NCBI GenBank assembly: GCA_965249775.1 | Contig: OZ252253.1 | Span: 3,348,001-3,412,000 of the forward strand | Reading direction: 5' to 3' | DNA from: UBA822 sp965249775 | GTDB taxonomy: Bacteria; Gemmatimonadota; Gemmatimonadetes; Longimicrobiales; Gaopeijiaceae | Length of the DNA stretch: 64,000 nt | Shown here: one piece after another, positions 23,886 to 31,474 of the stretch | Position numbering within the stretch: position 1 is the stretch's first letter | Layout of the letters: each line of letters starts with the position of its first letter | The notes under the pieces: generated by a model | Seen by the model: only the letters and a program-made list of their open reading frames with translations | What the model was told of the DNA's origin: nothing | Databases searched by the model: none | Position numbers and translations under genes: made by a program

Positions 23886-25019
23886 TCACACGTCTCCCCA
23901 ATCGAGCGCCGCGAGCTCGAGCCCGAAGAACTTGGCTACCGCCTTCGCCTGCCGTTCCACAGCCCGGCTGGCGCTGCTGGTGAGCGGGGCGAAGGGGCTC
24001 AGGCTGATGCGGAGCCCTTTGGAGCGGCGATCGTAGCGCCAGGTGCCGGCGATGCGGCCGTGTATCAGGAGCGTGGGCTCGACGTTGGCGCCCGGGCGCC
24101 AGACCTTTTTCCTGTGCTCTTCGTCGGTGAGCCAAGATTTGTCCTTGAGCGCTATCAGCATGGGGTCCCAGCGCCCTAGCAAACGCACCGGCCAGCGGCT
24201 CGGAGGCGGTGGTGGCTCGTTCGCTATGGAGTCTAGATCTTTGGCGGCGCAGCAGAGGGTACGACCCTCCACCTCGATGGTCGAGCACCGAGGGCCGGCT
24301 GATTCGATCCAGCGCTTCGCATCGCTTAAGGTGGTGCCGTACCAGTACGCCAGATCGCTCGGCTGGGCGGGTCCGTAGGTCGAGAGAAAACGAACGGCGA
24401 GCTCGGGCATGGCTTCGTCGGCCGCGGGCGGCGACCAGTCGAGACCGGGTAGCCAGTGTGCTCGGTGCACGAAGCCGGACTTGCCGTGCATTTGCACACC
24501 GTGGCAGACGACCCCCTCGCGAACGAGCTGCATGAGGGTGGCGGCGGAGAGCACATAGGCGCCCCCGCCAAGACCCAGGGCTTCTACGGGGGACTCGAGC
24601 TTCTGGGAGTGGATGTCTTTGTGGGTCAGAGTCGCGCCCTTGGCCAGACGCCCGCCGGCATGGGCGACCAGGCGACGAAAGTCGGCCAGGAGGCCCGCCT
24701 CAGCGAGCCCCCGCTGGAGAATCGACTGCCGTTGCTCGAAAACGGTGTGAAGGAAGGGCCAATCACCAGCAGCGTAGAGATGGAGCGTCTCGCGCTGTCC
24801 CCAGAACCGCACAAGAGTCCGGCGGTCGAGTCGCTCGGCTTCCAGGTCCGCGTGGGTCAGGCCATGCGTGCGATTCCAGATGGCCAGGGCCGCTGCGGGC
24901 AGCATCTGAGCCTGAACACCGATCAGTCGGTGAGCGGTCTCCTCGGGGCTCGTGAACGGCTTGACCAGCCCCGAGCGCCGGAGCCGGAACCAGCGAAGTT
25001 GCGTGGGAGTGGCCTTCAA
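23886..25019 (-). CDS. Winged-helix DNA-binding domain protein (YcaQ/AlkX-like family)
   Basis: The product has 377 residues. 'QLRWFRLRRSGLVKPFTSPEETAHRLIGVQAQMLPAAALAIWNRT' is the conserved start of the HTH_42/winged-helix family; 'RETLHLYAAGDWPFL' and 'DPMLIALKDKSWL' follow, with 'VEPTLLIHGRIAGTWRY' near the end. Related proteins in this superfamily (AlkX/YcaQ) unhook DNA interstrand crosslinks as glycosylases, but the QxQ catalytic motif of that group is only loosely matched by 'QAQ' here, so enzymatic activity is uncertain. It is monocistronic. Confidence 0.8.
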   Translation of the reverse strand: MKATPTQLRWFRLRRSGLVKPFTSPEETAHRLIGVQAQMLPAAALAIWNRTHGLTHADLEAERLDRRTLVRFWGQRETLHLYAAGDWPFLHTVFEQRQSILQRGLAEAGLLADFRRLVAHAGGRLAKGATLTHKDIHSQKLESPVEALGLGGGAYVLSAATLMQLVREGVVCHGVQMHGKSGFVHRAHWLPGLDWSPPAADEAMPELAVRFLSTYGPAQPSDLAYWYGTTLSDAKRWIESAGPRCSTIEVEGRTLCCAAKDLDSIANEPPPPPSRWPVRLLGRWDPMLIALKDKSWLTDEEHRKKVWRPGANVEPTLLIHGRIAGTWRYDRRSKGLRISLSPFAPLTSSASRAVERQAKAVAKFFGLELAALDWGDV

Positions 25020-25055
25020 GGGTTCGCTCGAGAAGCGCTAGGGACGGGTAAACCG

Positions 25056-25110
25056 AAAAGCCCTTCGACGGGCCGATAACGTGAGGGGCAGGACGAAAGC
25101 GGTCAACATG
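25056..25110 (+). repeat. Dispersed repeat, copy 2
   Basis: This copy shares GATAACGTGAGGGGC and GCGGTCAAC, with the same order and spacing, with 18122-18180. It lies 80 bases before the histidine kinase gene, so both copies sit at the same distance upstream of a plus-strand start codon. Confidence 0.6.
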
Positions 25111-25190
25111 AGGTCTCACGTCAGCGCTCCGACCCGAGGGCCAACAAGAAAAACGGCTAAGCGGGTTGCAGCACCACAAGTCTTGGACCC

Positions 25191-26786
25191 ATGTTTGCCG
25201 CCATGTCCAATCCCATGCCACGCCTGAACGCAACCCTGGAAAGTGCGTTGGAAGCCTCCAGGAGGGCTAATGCCCAACTCGTCAAGGCCGAAGAGGTTGC
25301 GCACATGGGATTCCTGGATTGGGATTTGAGGACGGATGAAGTGGTATGCTCCAACGGAGCGCATCAGCTCTTCGGGATCGAACCTGGAACGCCGGTCAAC
25401 ACTCATCTGCTCTTGGATCTGGTGCACCCGGACGATCGTGAGTTCGTGAGAACGAGCCTTCTCTTGGCCGTGAAAGGGATTCGTGATTACGACATGGACC
25501 ACCGTATGCTCCGGCCCGACGGCAGTGTCATGTGGGTACAGGGGCGTGGGGACCTGGAGTGGGGTGAGGAAGAGGTGACCATATCGTTGATCGGGACCGT
25601 GGTGGACATCACCGACCGCAAGCTGATCGAAGAGGAGTTGTTGAAGAATCATGAGGAAGTACAGAGGCAATACTCGCTGCTGAAGGACAGCGAGGCCCGT
25701 TTCAGGATGATCTATGAGAACGCGCCTGTCATGATTGACGCTTATGATGCCGACGGGCGATGTACCATGTTCAACAAAGAGTGTGAAAAGGTGTTCGGTT
25801 GGCGCGCCGAGGAGGTCTATGCCCTCGATAATCCTCTCGAATTGTTCTATCCGGATCCTGAAATTCGACGTCAGGTTGTGGCAACCGTCACCAACAAGCC
25901 CGAGAAGGTCTTCAGGGAATGGAAACAGACAAGGAAAGACGGTACGGAGGCCGTGTGCCTCTGGGCCAACTTCAGGCTGCCCGATGGCGTTGTGATCAAC
26001 CTCGGTTACGACATTACCGAGCGCACGAAGTCAGAGGAGGATATGCGCCTACTCAGAGCGGAATTGCTGCACACCACGCGGGTCCTCACGATGGGTGAAT
26101 TCACGGGCGCGCTGGCGCACGAGCTCAATCATCCCCTCGGCTCCATTCTCAACAACGCCAACGCGGCGAAGAGAGTGCTTGAACATGAAGAGCCGGACCT
26201 CAATGAGATCCAGGACATCATCGCCGATATCATCTCCGAGGATAAGAGGGCGAGCAACGTTATTCAGAGACTCAGGGATTTGATGCAGAAGACCGAGGTC
26301 AAGGTCTCTTCATTACCAATAAATGAGGTCATCGAGGAGGCGGTCGGACTGATTCGCAGCGACCTCGTCATCAAAAACGTTTCTCTGTCAAAGCGATTGG
26401 CAAAAAGACTTCCGGAGGTACGCGGCGACCGCGTCCAGCTTCAACAGGTACTCCTGAATCTGATTATCAACGCGACCGATGCCATGACGGAGAGCAAGGA
26501 GAAGAAACTCCATATTTCTACCGCCAAGAATGGCCGCGAGGACATCACGATTTGCGTGAAGGATTCTGGAAAGGGGTTCGATCAGAAGGCACTAGACAAC
26601 CTGTTCGAGCCGTTTTTTACCACCAAGAAAGAAGGCATGGGGATGGGGTTGCCGATCGCCCAGACCATCGTCAAAGCTCTTCATGGAGAAATTTGGGTCG
26701 AAAACAACGAAGAGGTGGGCGCCAGTTTCTTTGTAACGCTCCCGGTACATGGGGGAGACCCTGTACATGGGGGAGATCAGGCGTGA
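25191..26786 (+). CDS. PAS-domain sensor histidine kinase (FixL/NtrB-like)
   Basis: The product has 531 residues and is soluble. Two PAS/PAC units lie at about 35-145 ('HMGFLDWDLRTDEV', 'GTVVDITDRK') and 160-285 ('FRMIYENAPVMIDAYDADGRC', 'LGYDITERT'). The HisKA box is 'GALAHELNHPLGSI' (phospho-His), then N box 'NLIINATDAM', G1 'VKDSGKGF', F 'LFEPFFTTK' and G2 'GMGMGLPI'. No haem-binding PAS motif is evident. It overlaps the receiver gene by four bases. Codon usage is less GC-rich than its neighbours, which may point to transfer. The first of several ATGs (25191, 25203, 25215) is used here. Confidence 0.93.
   Translation: MFAAMSNPMPRLNATLESALEASRRANAQLVKAEEVAHMGFLDWDLRTDEVVCSNGAHQLFGIEPGTPVNTHLLLDLVHPDDREFVRTSLLLAVKGIRDYDMDHRMLRPDGSVMWVQGRGDLEWGEEEVTISLIGTVVDITDRKLIEEELLKNHEEVQRQYSLLKDSEARFRMIYENAPVMIDAYDADGRCTMFNKECEKVFGWRAEEVYALDNPLELFYPDPEIRRQVVATVTNKPEKVFREWKQTRKDGTEAVCLWANFRLPDGVVINLGYDITERTKSEEDMRLLRAELLHTTRVLTMGEFTGALAHELNHPLGSILNNANAAKRVLEHEEPDLNEIQDIIADIISEDKRASNVIQRLRDLMQKTEVKVSSLPINEVIEEAVGLIRSDLVIKNVSLSKRLAKRLPEVRGDRVQLQQVLLNLIINATDAMTESKEKKLHISTAKNGREDITICVKDSGKGFDQKALDNLFEPFFTTKKEGMGMGLPIAQTIVKALHGEIWVENNEEVGASFFVTLPVHGGDPVHGGDQA
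26745..26780 (+). repeat. 18-bp tandem repeat at the kinase/receiver junction
   Basis: GTACATGGGGGAGACCCT and GTACATGGGGGAGATCAG are adjacent. They encode 'VHGGDPVHGGDQ' at the kinase C-terminus, and the second copy carries the GGGGGAG ribosome binding site for the receiver gene, two bases before its GTG. Confidence 0.85.
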
Positions 26787-27187
26787 ACGAGGAGCGCTCT
26801 CGAATCTTCATTGTGGATGATGATGAGGCCTTTAGCAGGAGTCTCGCGCGATTGATAAGATCTGCCGGATTCGACGTTGAAATACTGAGCGCGCAGCAGT
26901 TCCTGGAAGGGGAGATCTATACAGGTACCAGTTGTTTGCTTTTGGATGTCCGCATGCCTGGCATGACCGGCCCTGATCTACAACGGGAATTGTCGAGTAG
27001 GAATATCCGGATCCCTATCGTGTTCTTGACGGCCCATGGAGAGACACGTACGGGCGTTGAAGCCATGAAAAGCGGCGCGGTTGATTATTTACTGAAGCCG
27101 GTCGACGAAGAGAGCTTGTTTGATGCCATTGGGCGCGCCTTGGATCAGGATGTACGACAAAAGGCGGAGAGCATGAACCGCGCCTAA
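26783..27187 (+). CDS. Single-domain response regulator (FixJ-type receiver without output domain)
   Basis: The product has 134 residues. The receiver has the acidic pair in 'IVDDDEAFSRSL', phospho-acceptor Asp in 'LLLDVRMPGMTG', Thr in 'VFLTAHGE' and Lys in 'YLLKPVDEESLF'. This is closest to FixJ/TodT-type receivers, but the protein ends right after the receiver, with no LuxR helix-turn-helix. It may relay phosphate or act by protein contact. The GTG start overlaps the kinase stop (GTGA). Confidence 0.92.
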   Translation: MNEERSRIFIVDDDEAFSRSLARLIRSAGFDVEILSAQQFLEGEIYTGTSCLLLDVRMPGMTGPDLQRELSSRNIRIPIVFLTAHGETRTGVEAMKSGAVDYLLKPVDEESLFDAIGRALDQDVRQKAESMNRA

Positions 27188-27234
27188 TCCGGCGCCCCGG
27201 CTGCGTACTGGCCCTGCTGCGACGGAACCTCGGC

Positions 27235-28221
27235 TCACCCCTCGTCTTTCTCGTCCGAGTCCGACGTCTTCTCGAACAATGATTCAGGATTCGAGAGATC
27301 AGCACTCGCGGCCCCCATCAGTCCCATCACATTCGTGGTATTGAGCGAATCCGCCAACCCGGACGGGACGACCATGAGCGAGCCCCGTTTGACGATACTC
27401 TCATACAGCATGTTCATCGCTCGAAGGTTCATCGCGACCGGATTCTCTCTGTACGTCTCCGCCGCGGCCACGAACTTGGATGCGATCTCCTCTTCCGCCG
27501 TCCCGAGAATGATGCGCGCCTGACGTTCACGTTCGGCCTGCGCCTGGCGTGACATCGCCTCCTCGAGCGCCTTCGGAATGATCACGTCCCGGATCTCGAC
27601 AGACTGCACCTGGATACCCCAGTCGTGCATCTTCTCGTCGAGCGCCGTCTGCAAAATCGCGCCCAACTCTTTCCGGGACTGAATCAACTCGGCCAGATCG
27701 TGTTTGCCGATCGCATCTCGGAGCGCGGTCTGGGCAGCGAGAACAACGGCCTGCTGGTACGCTTGAACCTCGAGGGCCGCCCTTTCCGCATCGTACACCA
27801 CCCAGAACGCGATCGCATCGACGTTCACCGGCACGGTGTCTTTGGTGAGACACGATTCTGCCCCGAAGTCGGTGGTGCGGATCCGTTGATCGATGTGGTA
27901 CGACACGCGATCCACGAACGGGATGACAAAAAACATTCCGGGCCCCCTGAGGCCGCGGTATTTTCCCAACCGCAATACCACGGCCCTTTCCCACTCGTCC
28001 GCAACCTTCATCGAGGCGGCGATGAGGCCGCCCGTGGCGAAGCCGATCGCGGGGATCATCCACTCGAGCCCAGCCCCAAGGGGCGCCAGCGCTGCCAGCC
28101 CGGCGGCGACGGCGCCACCAAGCACGCCGGCTACGATCGACGGCACCGGGTACCGGGTGTCGTCCGGCGTTGTAGAGGGCGAACGGGCTCTCAAACGGAC
28201 CGGGAGCATGTTCTGTGTCAT
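27235..28221 (-). CDS. Slipin/stomatin-like SPFH (Band 7) protein
   Basis: The product has 328 residues. Two N-terminal membrane segments (about 25-50 and 53-70) precede the SPFH domain 'ADEWERAVVLRLGKYRGLRGPGMFFVIPFVDRV', with 'TKDTVPVNVDAIAFWVV' and the coiled-coil 'EEAMSRQAQAERERQARIILGTAEEEIASKF'. The C-terminus is acidic. Slipins oligomerise in the inner membrane and are linked to membrane microdomains, often with an NfeD partner, which is not present here. Its ATG overlaps the stop of the GntR gene, so it is probably regulated by it. Confidence 0.92.
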   Translation of the reverse strand: MTQNMLPVRLRARSPSTTPDDTRYPVPSIVAGVLGGAVAAGLAALAPLGAGLEWMIPAIGFATGGLIAASMKVADEWERAVVLRLGKYRGLRGPGMFFVIPFVDRVSYHIDQRIRTTDFGAESCLTKDTVPVNVDAIAFWVVYDAERAALEVQAYQQAVVLAAQTALRDAIGKHDLAELIQSRKELGAILQTALDEKMHDWGIQVQSVEIRDVIIPKALEEAMSRQAQAERERQARIILGTAEEEIASKFVAAAETYRENPVAMNLRAMNMLYESIVKRGSLMVVPSGLADSLNTTNVMGLMGAASADLSNPESLFEKTSDSDEKDEG

Positions 28222-28649
28222 GTCGATCTCCTGGCGGGTGAATCTCCTCGTCGGATCTCGCTCAACAGCCCCATCACGTCGTCAATGGAAGCCCCGATCA
28301 GCTCGGCATCCTGTAGCGCGGCTCGACAGATCTCGTCGAGACGCTTCTGCTGTTCGAGCTCAGTCTGACGCGAGGCGTTCAGTCCCACAAATGTACCCGC
28401 TCGGGGCCTGCTGTGGACGACGCCCAAGCGCTCGAGCTGTTGGTAAGCACGCGATACGGTGTCGAGGTGCACCCCGAGGTTGACGGCAAGCTGCCGAACC
28501 GTGGGCATCCGCTGTCCGGGCTCGAGGGCTCCCTCTATGACGTCAGACCATATGCGATCGGCGATCTGCTGATACAGCGCCGTCCTCGACCCGTGGTCGA
28601 GCGACATCTTGATCTCCACCGCAACATCAAGTGATTTGTCGGACGCCAT
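28218..28649 (-). CDS. GntR-family regulator (YtrA-like)
   Basis: The product has 143 residues. The wHTH is 'ALYQQIADRIWSDVIEGALEPGQRMPTVRQLAVNLGVHLDTVSRAYQQLERLGVVHSRPRAGTFV', the GntR signature, followed by a short helical C-terminus instead of a ligand-binding domain, as in YtrA-type regulators. These often control an adjacent membrane-protein operon. The ATG at 28649 has AGGAGGAG seven bases upstream; a longer frame to 28841 lacks one. It is translationally coupled to the slipin gene. Confidence 0.9.
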   Translation of the reverse strand: MASDKSLDVAVEIKMSLDHGSRTALYQQIADRIWSDVIEGALEPGQRMPTVRQLAVNLGVHLDTVSRAYQQLERLGVVHSRPRAGTFVGLNASRQTELEQQKRLDEICRAALQDAELIGASIDDVMGLLSEIRRGDSPARRST

Positions 28650-28829
28650 GATGGCACTCCTCCTCATGCGGAGAACATGCGACTCGGGTCGGCAAACCGC
28701 GAGCCGACCCTCAACGTAACGAAACGTCCTGGAGTCTGATGCATCGGTGGTGTCCCAACCAATCGCCGCACTACCTTGAGCTCTCCCTCTGACGGAGGTG
28801 GAGGTCTGGCCAGTTTTCATGAGGGTCTC

Positions 28830-29630
28830 GTGCCGCGACACTGCTCGATAATCGTCACGACCTACAATGCACCAAGCTACTTGGCGTTGGTCCTGGAATC
28901 CTTAGGAAAGCAAGACTACCCAAAGCCGTATGAAGTCGTTGTGGCGGACGATGGCTCGGAGCAACCCACAGCGGAGCTCATCGCGGAGCTCGCCGAGCTC
29001 ATGCCCTATCGGCTCATCCATGCCTGGCATGAAGATCGAGGGTTTCGTGCGGCTGCCGCGAGAAATCATGCCGTCTCGAAATCTAGCGGGGACTACCTGA
29101 TATTTCTCGACGGTGACTGCGTCGCCCGCCCAAATTTTCTCTCGGCGCATGATCGCCTGGCGCAGTCCAGTCATATGCTGTCCGGCCGCCGGGTGAAGCT
29201 CGGAGAGAGCTACACCGCTCAGCTTCTTCGGCGACAGGAGCTTCCGCCGGGCGATCGGAGCTGGCTGCGTCACCGCCTCAGCGGGGATATTGAGAGCATT
29301 CTGCCCGTGCTCTATTTCCCCTTCTTCAGATATCATCATGCGACCAAGTGGCGTGGCGTCATGACCTGCAATCTGGGTCTGTGGCGTGATGACTTCGAGA
29401 AGGTCAATGGCTTCGATGAAGCCTATGTCGGCTGGGGTGACGAGGACCACGATCTTGCCGTACGCCTTCTTCGCTGCGGTATCAAACGCAAAGAGGGTCG
29501 ATCGGATGTACCGGTCATTCACCTATGGCACGAAAAGAGTGACCGCTATGCGAAGCGGGAGAATCGGGGACGCCTGGAACACGTGCTGAGCGCAGACTAC
29601 ACCTGGGCACCCGTGGGCCTGAAGAAATAG
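28830..29630 (+). CDS. Family 2 glycosyltransferase with galactosyltransferase-like C-terminus
   Basis: The product has 266 residues from the GTG at 28830 (GAGGG five bases upstream); a TTG at 28776 is the alternative. The GT-A fold begins 'CSIIVTTYNAPSYLALVLESL'; 'VVADDGSEQ' and 'LIFLDGDCVARPNF' supply the nucleotide and DxD metal sites. 'FDEAYVGWGDEDHDLAVRLLRCG' is the glyco_transf_7C motif seen in chondroitin-polymerase and beta-galactosyltransferase-like enzymes. It adds a sugar to a surface glycan or lipid; donor and acceptor are unknown. No membrane segment is obvious. Confidence 0.9.
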   Translation: MPRHCSIIVTTYNAPSYLALVLESLGKQDYPKPYEVVVADDGSEQPTAELIAELAELMPYRLIHAWHEDRGFRAAAARNHAVSKSSGDYLIFLDGDCVARPNFLSAHDRLAQSSHMLSGRRVKLGESYTAQLLRRQELPPGDRSWLRHRLSGDIESILPVLYFPFFRYHHATKWRGVMTCNLGLWRDDFEKVNGFDEAYVGWGDEDHDLAVRLLRCGIKRKEGRSDVPVIHLWHEKSDRYAKRENRGRLEHVLSADYTWAPVGLKK

Positions 29631-29650
29631 GGGGGCCTGAGCGAGGCTTG

Positions 29651-29690
29651 CCCCGCAACCCCCCCCCCCCCCCCGGGGTCGGTTGCGGAT
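29651..29690. terminator. Hairpin with a 16-C tract in the loop
   Basis: CCGCAACC (29653-29660) pairs with GGTTGCGG (29681-29688). Between them is a run of C (29659-29674) followed by GGGG. It lies 20 bases after the glycosyltransferase stop, so it may end that transcript, although no U-tract follows. A C16 run is prone to length change and to sequencing error. Confidence 0.4.
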
Positions 29691-29703
29691 CTCCCTTCAC
29701 AAC

Positions 29704-29726
29704 TATACCGTATCACGGTATACCGT
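29704..29726. promoter_or_regulatory. Compound palindrome, possible operator for the beta-barrel gene
   Basis: TATACCGT-ATC-ACGGTATA (29704-29722) is an inverted repeat, and ACGGTATACCGT (29715-29726) is a second perfect palindrome sharing one arm, giving three half-sites of ACGGTATA type in AT-richer DNA about 105 bases before the beta-barrel gene. The regulator is unknown. Confidence 0.5.
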
Positions 29727-29829
29727 GAGCAGTAATTCGGAACAGAAGACCCACCGTCTTCAACACGTGGGTTTTGGTCTGAACCAATTCGGCCGCTAGT
29801 GCCCGGCGGCCACCCTAGCGGAGGATGAC

Positions 29830-30402
29830 ATGACTAAACGGCCATGGCTGTTCGCACTGTTGTTGCTTGGCGTTCCCCTTGTCTTCGCGCCACCTGCCGA
29901 GGCACAGCGAAGGGGACTCGTCGTCGGCATCGGCCTCGGCCCCGGCGTGGCCTCGTATACGGGTTCGGCACCGGGGCCCCTTTTTCCCGACCGCGCGACC
30001 GAGATCGGGGTGGCCACCGACTTCCACATCGGGGGCGTTATCGGGGATTCATCCGAGCTCTACCTCATGAGCAAGGTGATGTTCGTCTGGGACACAAGAG
30101 TGGGCTTTCTCGCGACGGGTGTGGTCGGCGTCGGGTTCACCTATCCGTTGAATCCCGACTTCTACATCAACTTCGGCGTCGGCGTCGGCCTGTGGTCGGA
30201 GATTGACGTTGACCTGGAGATCTTCTCGAACGCCTCCCCCCCCGAATCTCACACGGGACTGGGACTGGTGGCTGGCGGCGGCTACTACTTGAGCGAACGC
30301 TGGGTGCTTGACCTCGATATCATGTACGCAAGCCCGAGTGACGATTCCTTAGATATCAGCCTCCTGGGTATCGCACTCTCGGTCAACTTCTTGATACGGT
30401 GA
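29830..30402 (+). CDS. Outer-membrane beta-barrel protein
   Basis: The product has 190 residues with a Sec signal peptide ending at 'APPAEAQ'. The rest alternates amphipathic strands ('GLVVGIGLGPGVASY', 'SELYLMSKVMFVWDT', 'FYINFGVGVGLWSEI', 'GLGLVAGGGYYLSERWVLDLDIMYA') and ends 'GIALSVNFLIR', an aromatic-ended last strand as used by the BAM machinery. The size suits an eight-stranded OmpA-like barrel. No function beyond that is visible. GGAGG is close upstream of the ATG. Confidence 0.85.
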   Translation: MTKRPWLFALLLLGVPLVFAPPAEAQRRGLVVGIGLGPGVASYTGSAPGPLFPDRATEIGVATDFHIGGVIGDSSELYLMSKVMFVWDTRVGFLATGVVGVGFTYPLNPDFYINFGVGVGLWSEIDVDLEIFSNASPPESHTGLGLVAGGGYYLSERWVLDLDIMYASPSDDSLDISLLGIALSVNFLIR

Positions 30403-30405
30403 TCA

Positions 30406-30429
30406 CGGCGGAGGGTCGGCCGACCGCCG
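30406..30429. terminator. Hairpin between convergent beta-barrel and cytochrome genes
   Basis: A perfect 12-bp palindrome GGTCGGCCGACC (30414-30425) is flanked by CGGCG and GCCGG that extend the stem. It could stop transcription from both sides. There is no U-tract. Confidence 0.4.
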
Positions 30430-30431
30430 GG

Positions 30432-30848
30432 CTACCCTCCCGCCAGGCTCTTGATGTAGTTGACGAGGTGCCAGATGTCCTCTTCGGGGATCTGGCCCTT
30501 GTAGCCCAGCATGTCGGCCGTCACGCCGTCCCTGATGACCAGGAAGATCTCACCGTCCGTTGCGCCGTGCTGCCACACCGCGTCGGTGAAGTCGGAGGGC
30601 ACGCCACCGGCGTGGGACATGTCGCCGTCACCCTTTCCGGTGTTGCCGTGACACTGACGGCAGCTGAAGACGTAGCGCTGGCGCCCCTTGGCGACCGATG
30701 CGGATGTGGCTTCGACCGGATTGGTCAGGGCCTGCCCGGCCTCGTGGGTATGGGGTTCCGCCGGGTGCTCTTGGGCCTGCAGCGCTCCGGGCGCCCCGAG
30801 CAATCCGGGTATTCCGCCGGCCACTAGCACCAGGCAAACGAGTCTCAC
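30432..30848 (-). CDS. Exported class I cytochrome c
   Basis: The product has 138 residues from the GTG at 30848, giving an immediate signal peptide ('MRLVCLVLVAGGIPGLLGAPGALQAQ'). The single haem site is CRQCH (about 63-67) in 'YVFSCRQCHGNTGKGDG'. 'VIRDGVTADMLGYKGQIPEEDIWHLVNYIKSLAG' gives the typical C-terminal helix. Methionines in 'GDMSHAG' and 'DMLGYKG' are possible axial ligands. A longer frame to 30938 overlaps the preceding gene and would read through a palindromic operator-like site. Being downstream of the ThDP enzyme, it may accept its electrons; this is inference. Confidence 0.85.
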   Translation of the reverse strand: MRLVCLVLVAGGIPGLLGAPGALQAQEHPAEPHTHEAGQALTNPVEATSASVAKGRQRYVFSCRQCHGNTGKGDGDMSHAGGVPSDFTDAVWQHGATDGEIFLVIRDGVTADMLGYKGQIPEEDIWHLVNYIKSLAGG

Positions 30849-30860
30849 GAAGTTACGACC

Positions 30861-30874
30861 TGTACAATTGTACA
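30861..30874 (-). promoter_or_regulatory. BlaI/CopY-type operator (cop box) in front of the cytochrome c gene
   Basis: TGTACAATTGTACA is a perfect 14-bp palindrome containing TACAnnTGTA, the consensus bound by the BlaI/MecI/CopY repressor family. It lies 12 bases before the GTG start and contains a TACAAT that could act as a -10 box. No BlaI-type gene is in the window. Confidence 0.5.
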
Positions 30875-30921
30875 ATTCATATGAGTCCCGCTGTAGACGA
30901 CCCCGGGTCTGCGGGCCGGTC

Positions 30922-31452
30922 TCAGTCCTCCGATACATCGTAGTTCTCCCAAAGGTACTCCGGGTAGTAGCTGTGAAGGTGCAGGTAGACCTCGTGCATC
31001 AAGTTCACCACACGATTCGCCGCGTAGACGTGCTGCCCCCGCCGCGCGACCACGCTGAGCCGCATCTCGCCACGCCGGACGAAGGCCGACACGACAGCGC
31101 GGGCCGGGTCGATCCGTCGGTGTTCGGGCAGCGACTCGGCCGAGCGGCCTTTGACGAACGTCTTGAGCGCCCGTGCGAGCGGCGTCCGAGCAGGCACGTT
31201 GGGCAACGCATTGAGGAAGACGAACGTCCCCGTTCGGGGCTCGTACTGGAGGTCGTAGGGCTGGTGTGCCAGCCACGAAAACCGAAACACGATGCGCCCC
31301 GCACGGGCCGGCCGTTCCGTGTACCCTCGAAAGACACCGCGATCGGCGTACTCTTTCAGGCATCCACGGACCGCGTCAACGCCGCCTCCCACCGACGCTG
31401 GCGTTGTCGCTCGCGATGGGCTTCGAGCCTCGCCCCGCTTTCGTGCGCCCAA
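30922..31452 (-). CDS. Conserved hypothetical protein
   Basis: The product has up to 176 residues from a TTG start; the first 24 are basic and may not be translated, with a GTG inside as an alternative. The body ('CLKEYADRGVFRGYTERPARAGRIVFRFSWL', 'TFVFLNALPNV', 'LPEHRRIDPARA') and the end ('RVVNLMHEVYLHLHSYYPEYLWENYDV') resemble conserved hypothetical proteins of soil bacteria. No signal peptide or cofactor motif is seen. It sits 22 bases after the ThDP enzyme and runs into the cytochrome gene region, so it belongs to the same unit. Function unknown. Confidence 0.65.
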   Translation of the reverse strand: MGARKRGEARSPSRATTPASVGGGVDAVRGCLKEYADRGVFRGYTERPARAGRIVFRFSWLAHQPYDLQYEPRTGTFVFLNALPNVPARTPLARALKTFVKGRSAESLPEHRRIDPARAVVSAFVRRGEMRLSVVARRGQHVYAANRVVNLMHEVYLHLHSYYPEYLWENYDVSED

Positions 31453-31474
31453 AACGCCCGTCCGAACGGCGCCG

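Noticed and set aside
30848..30938. Longer start for cytochrome c
   Set aside because: It would place 30 extra hydrophilic residues before the signal peptide and read through a perfect palindrome.
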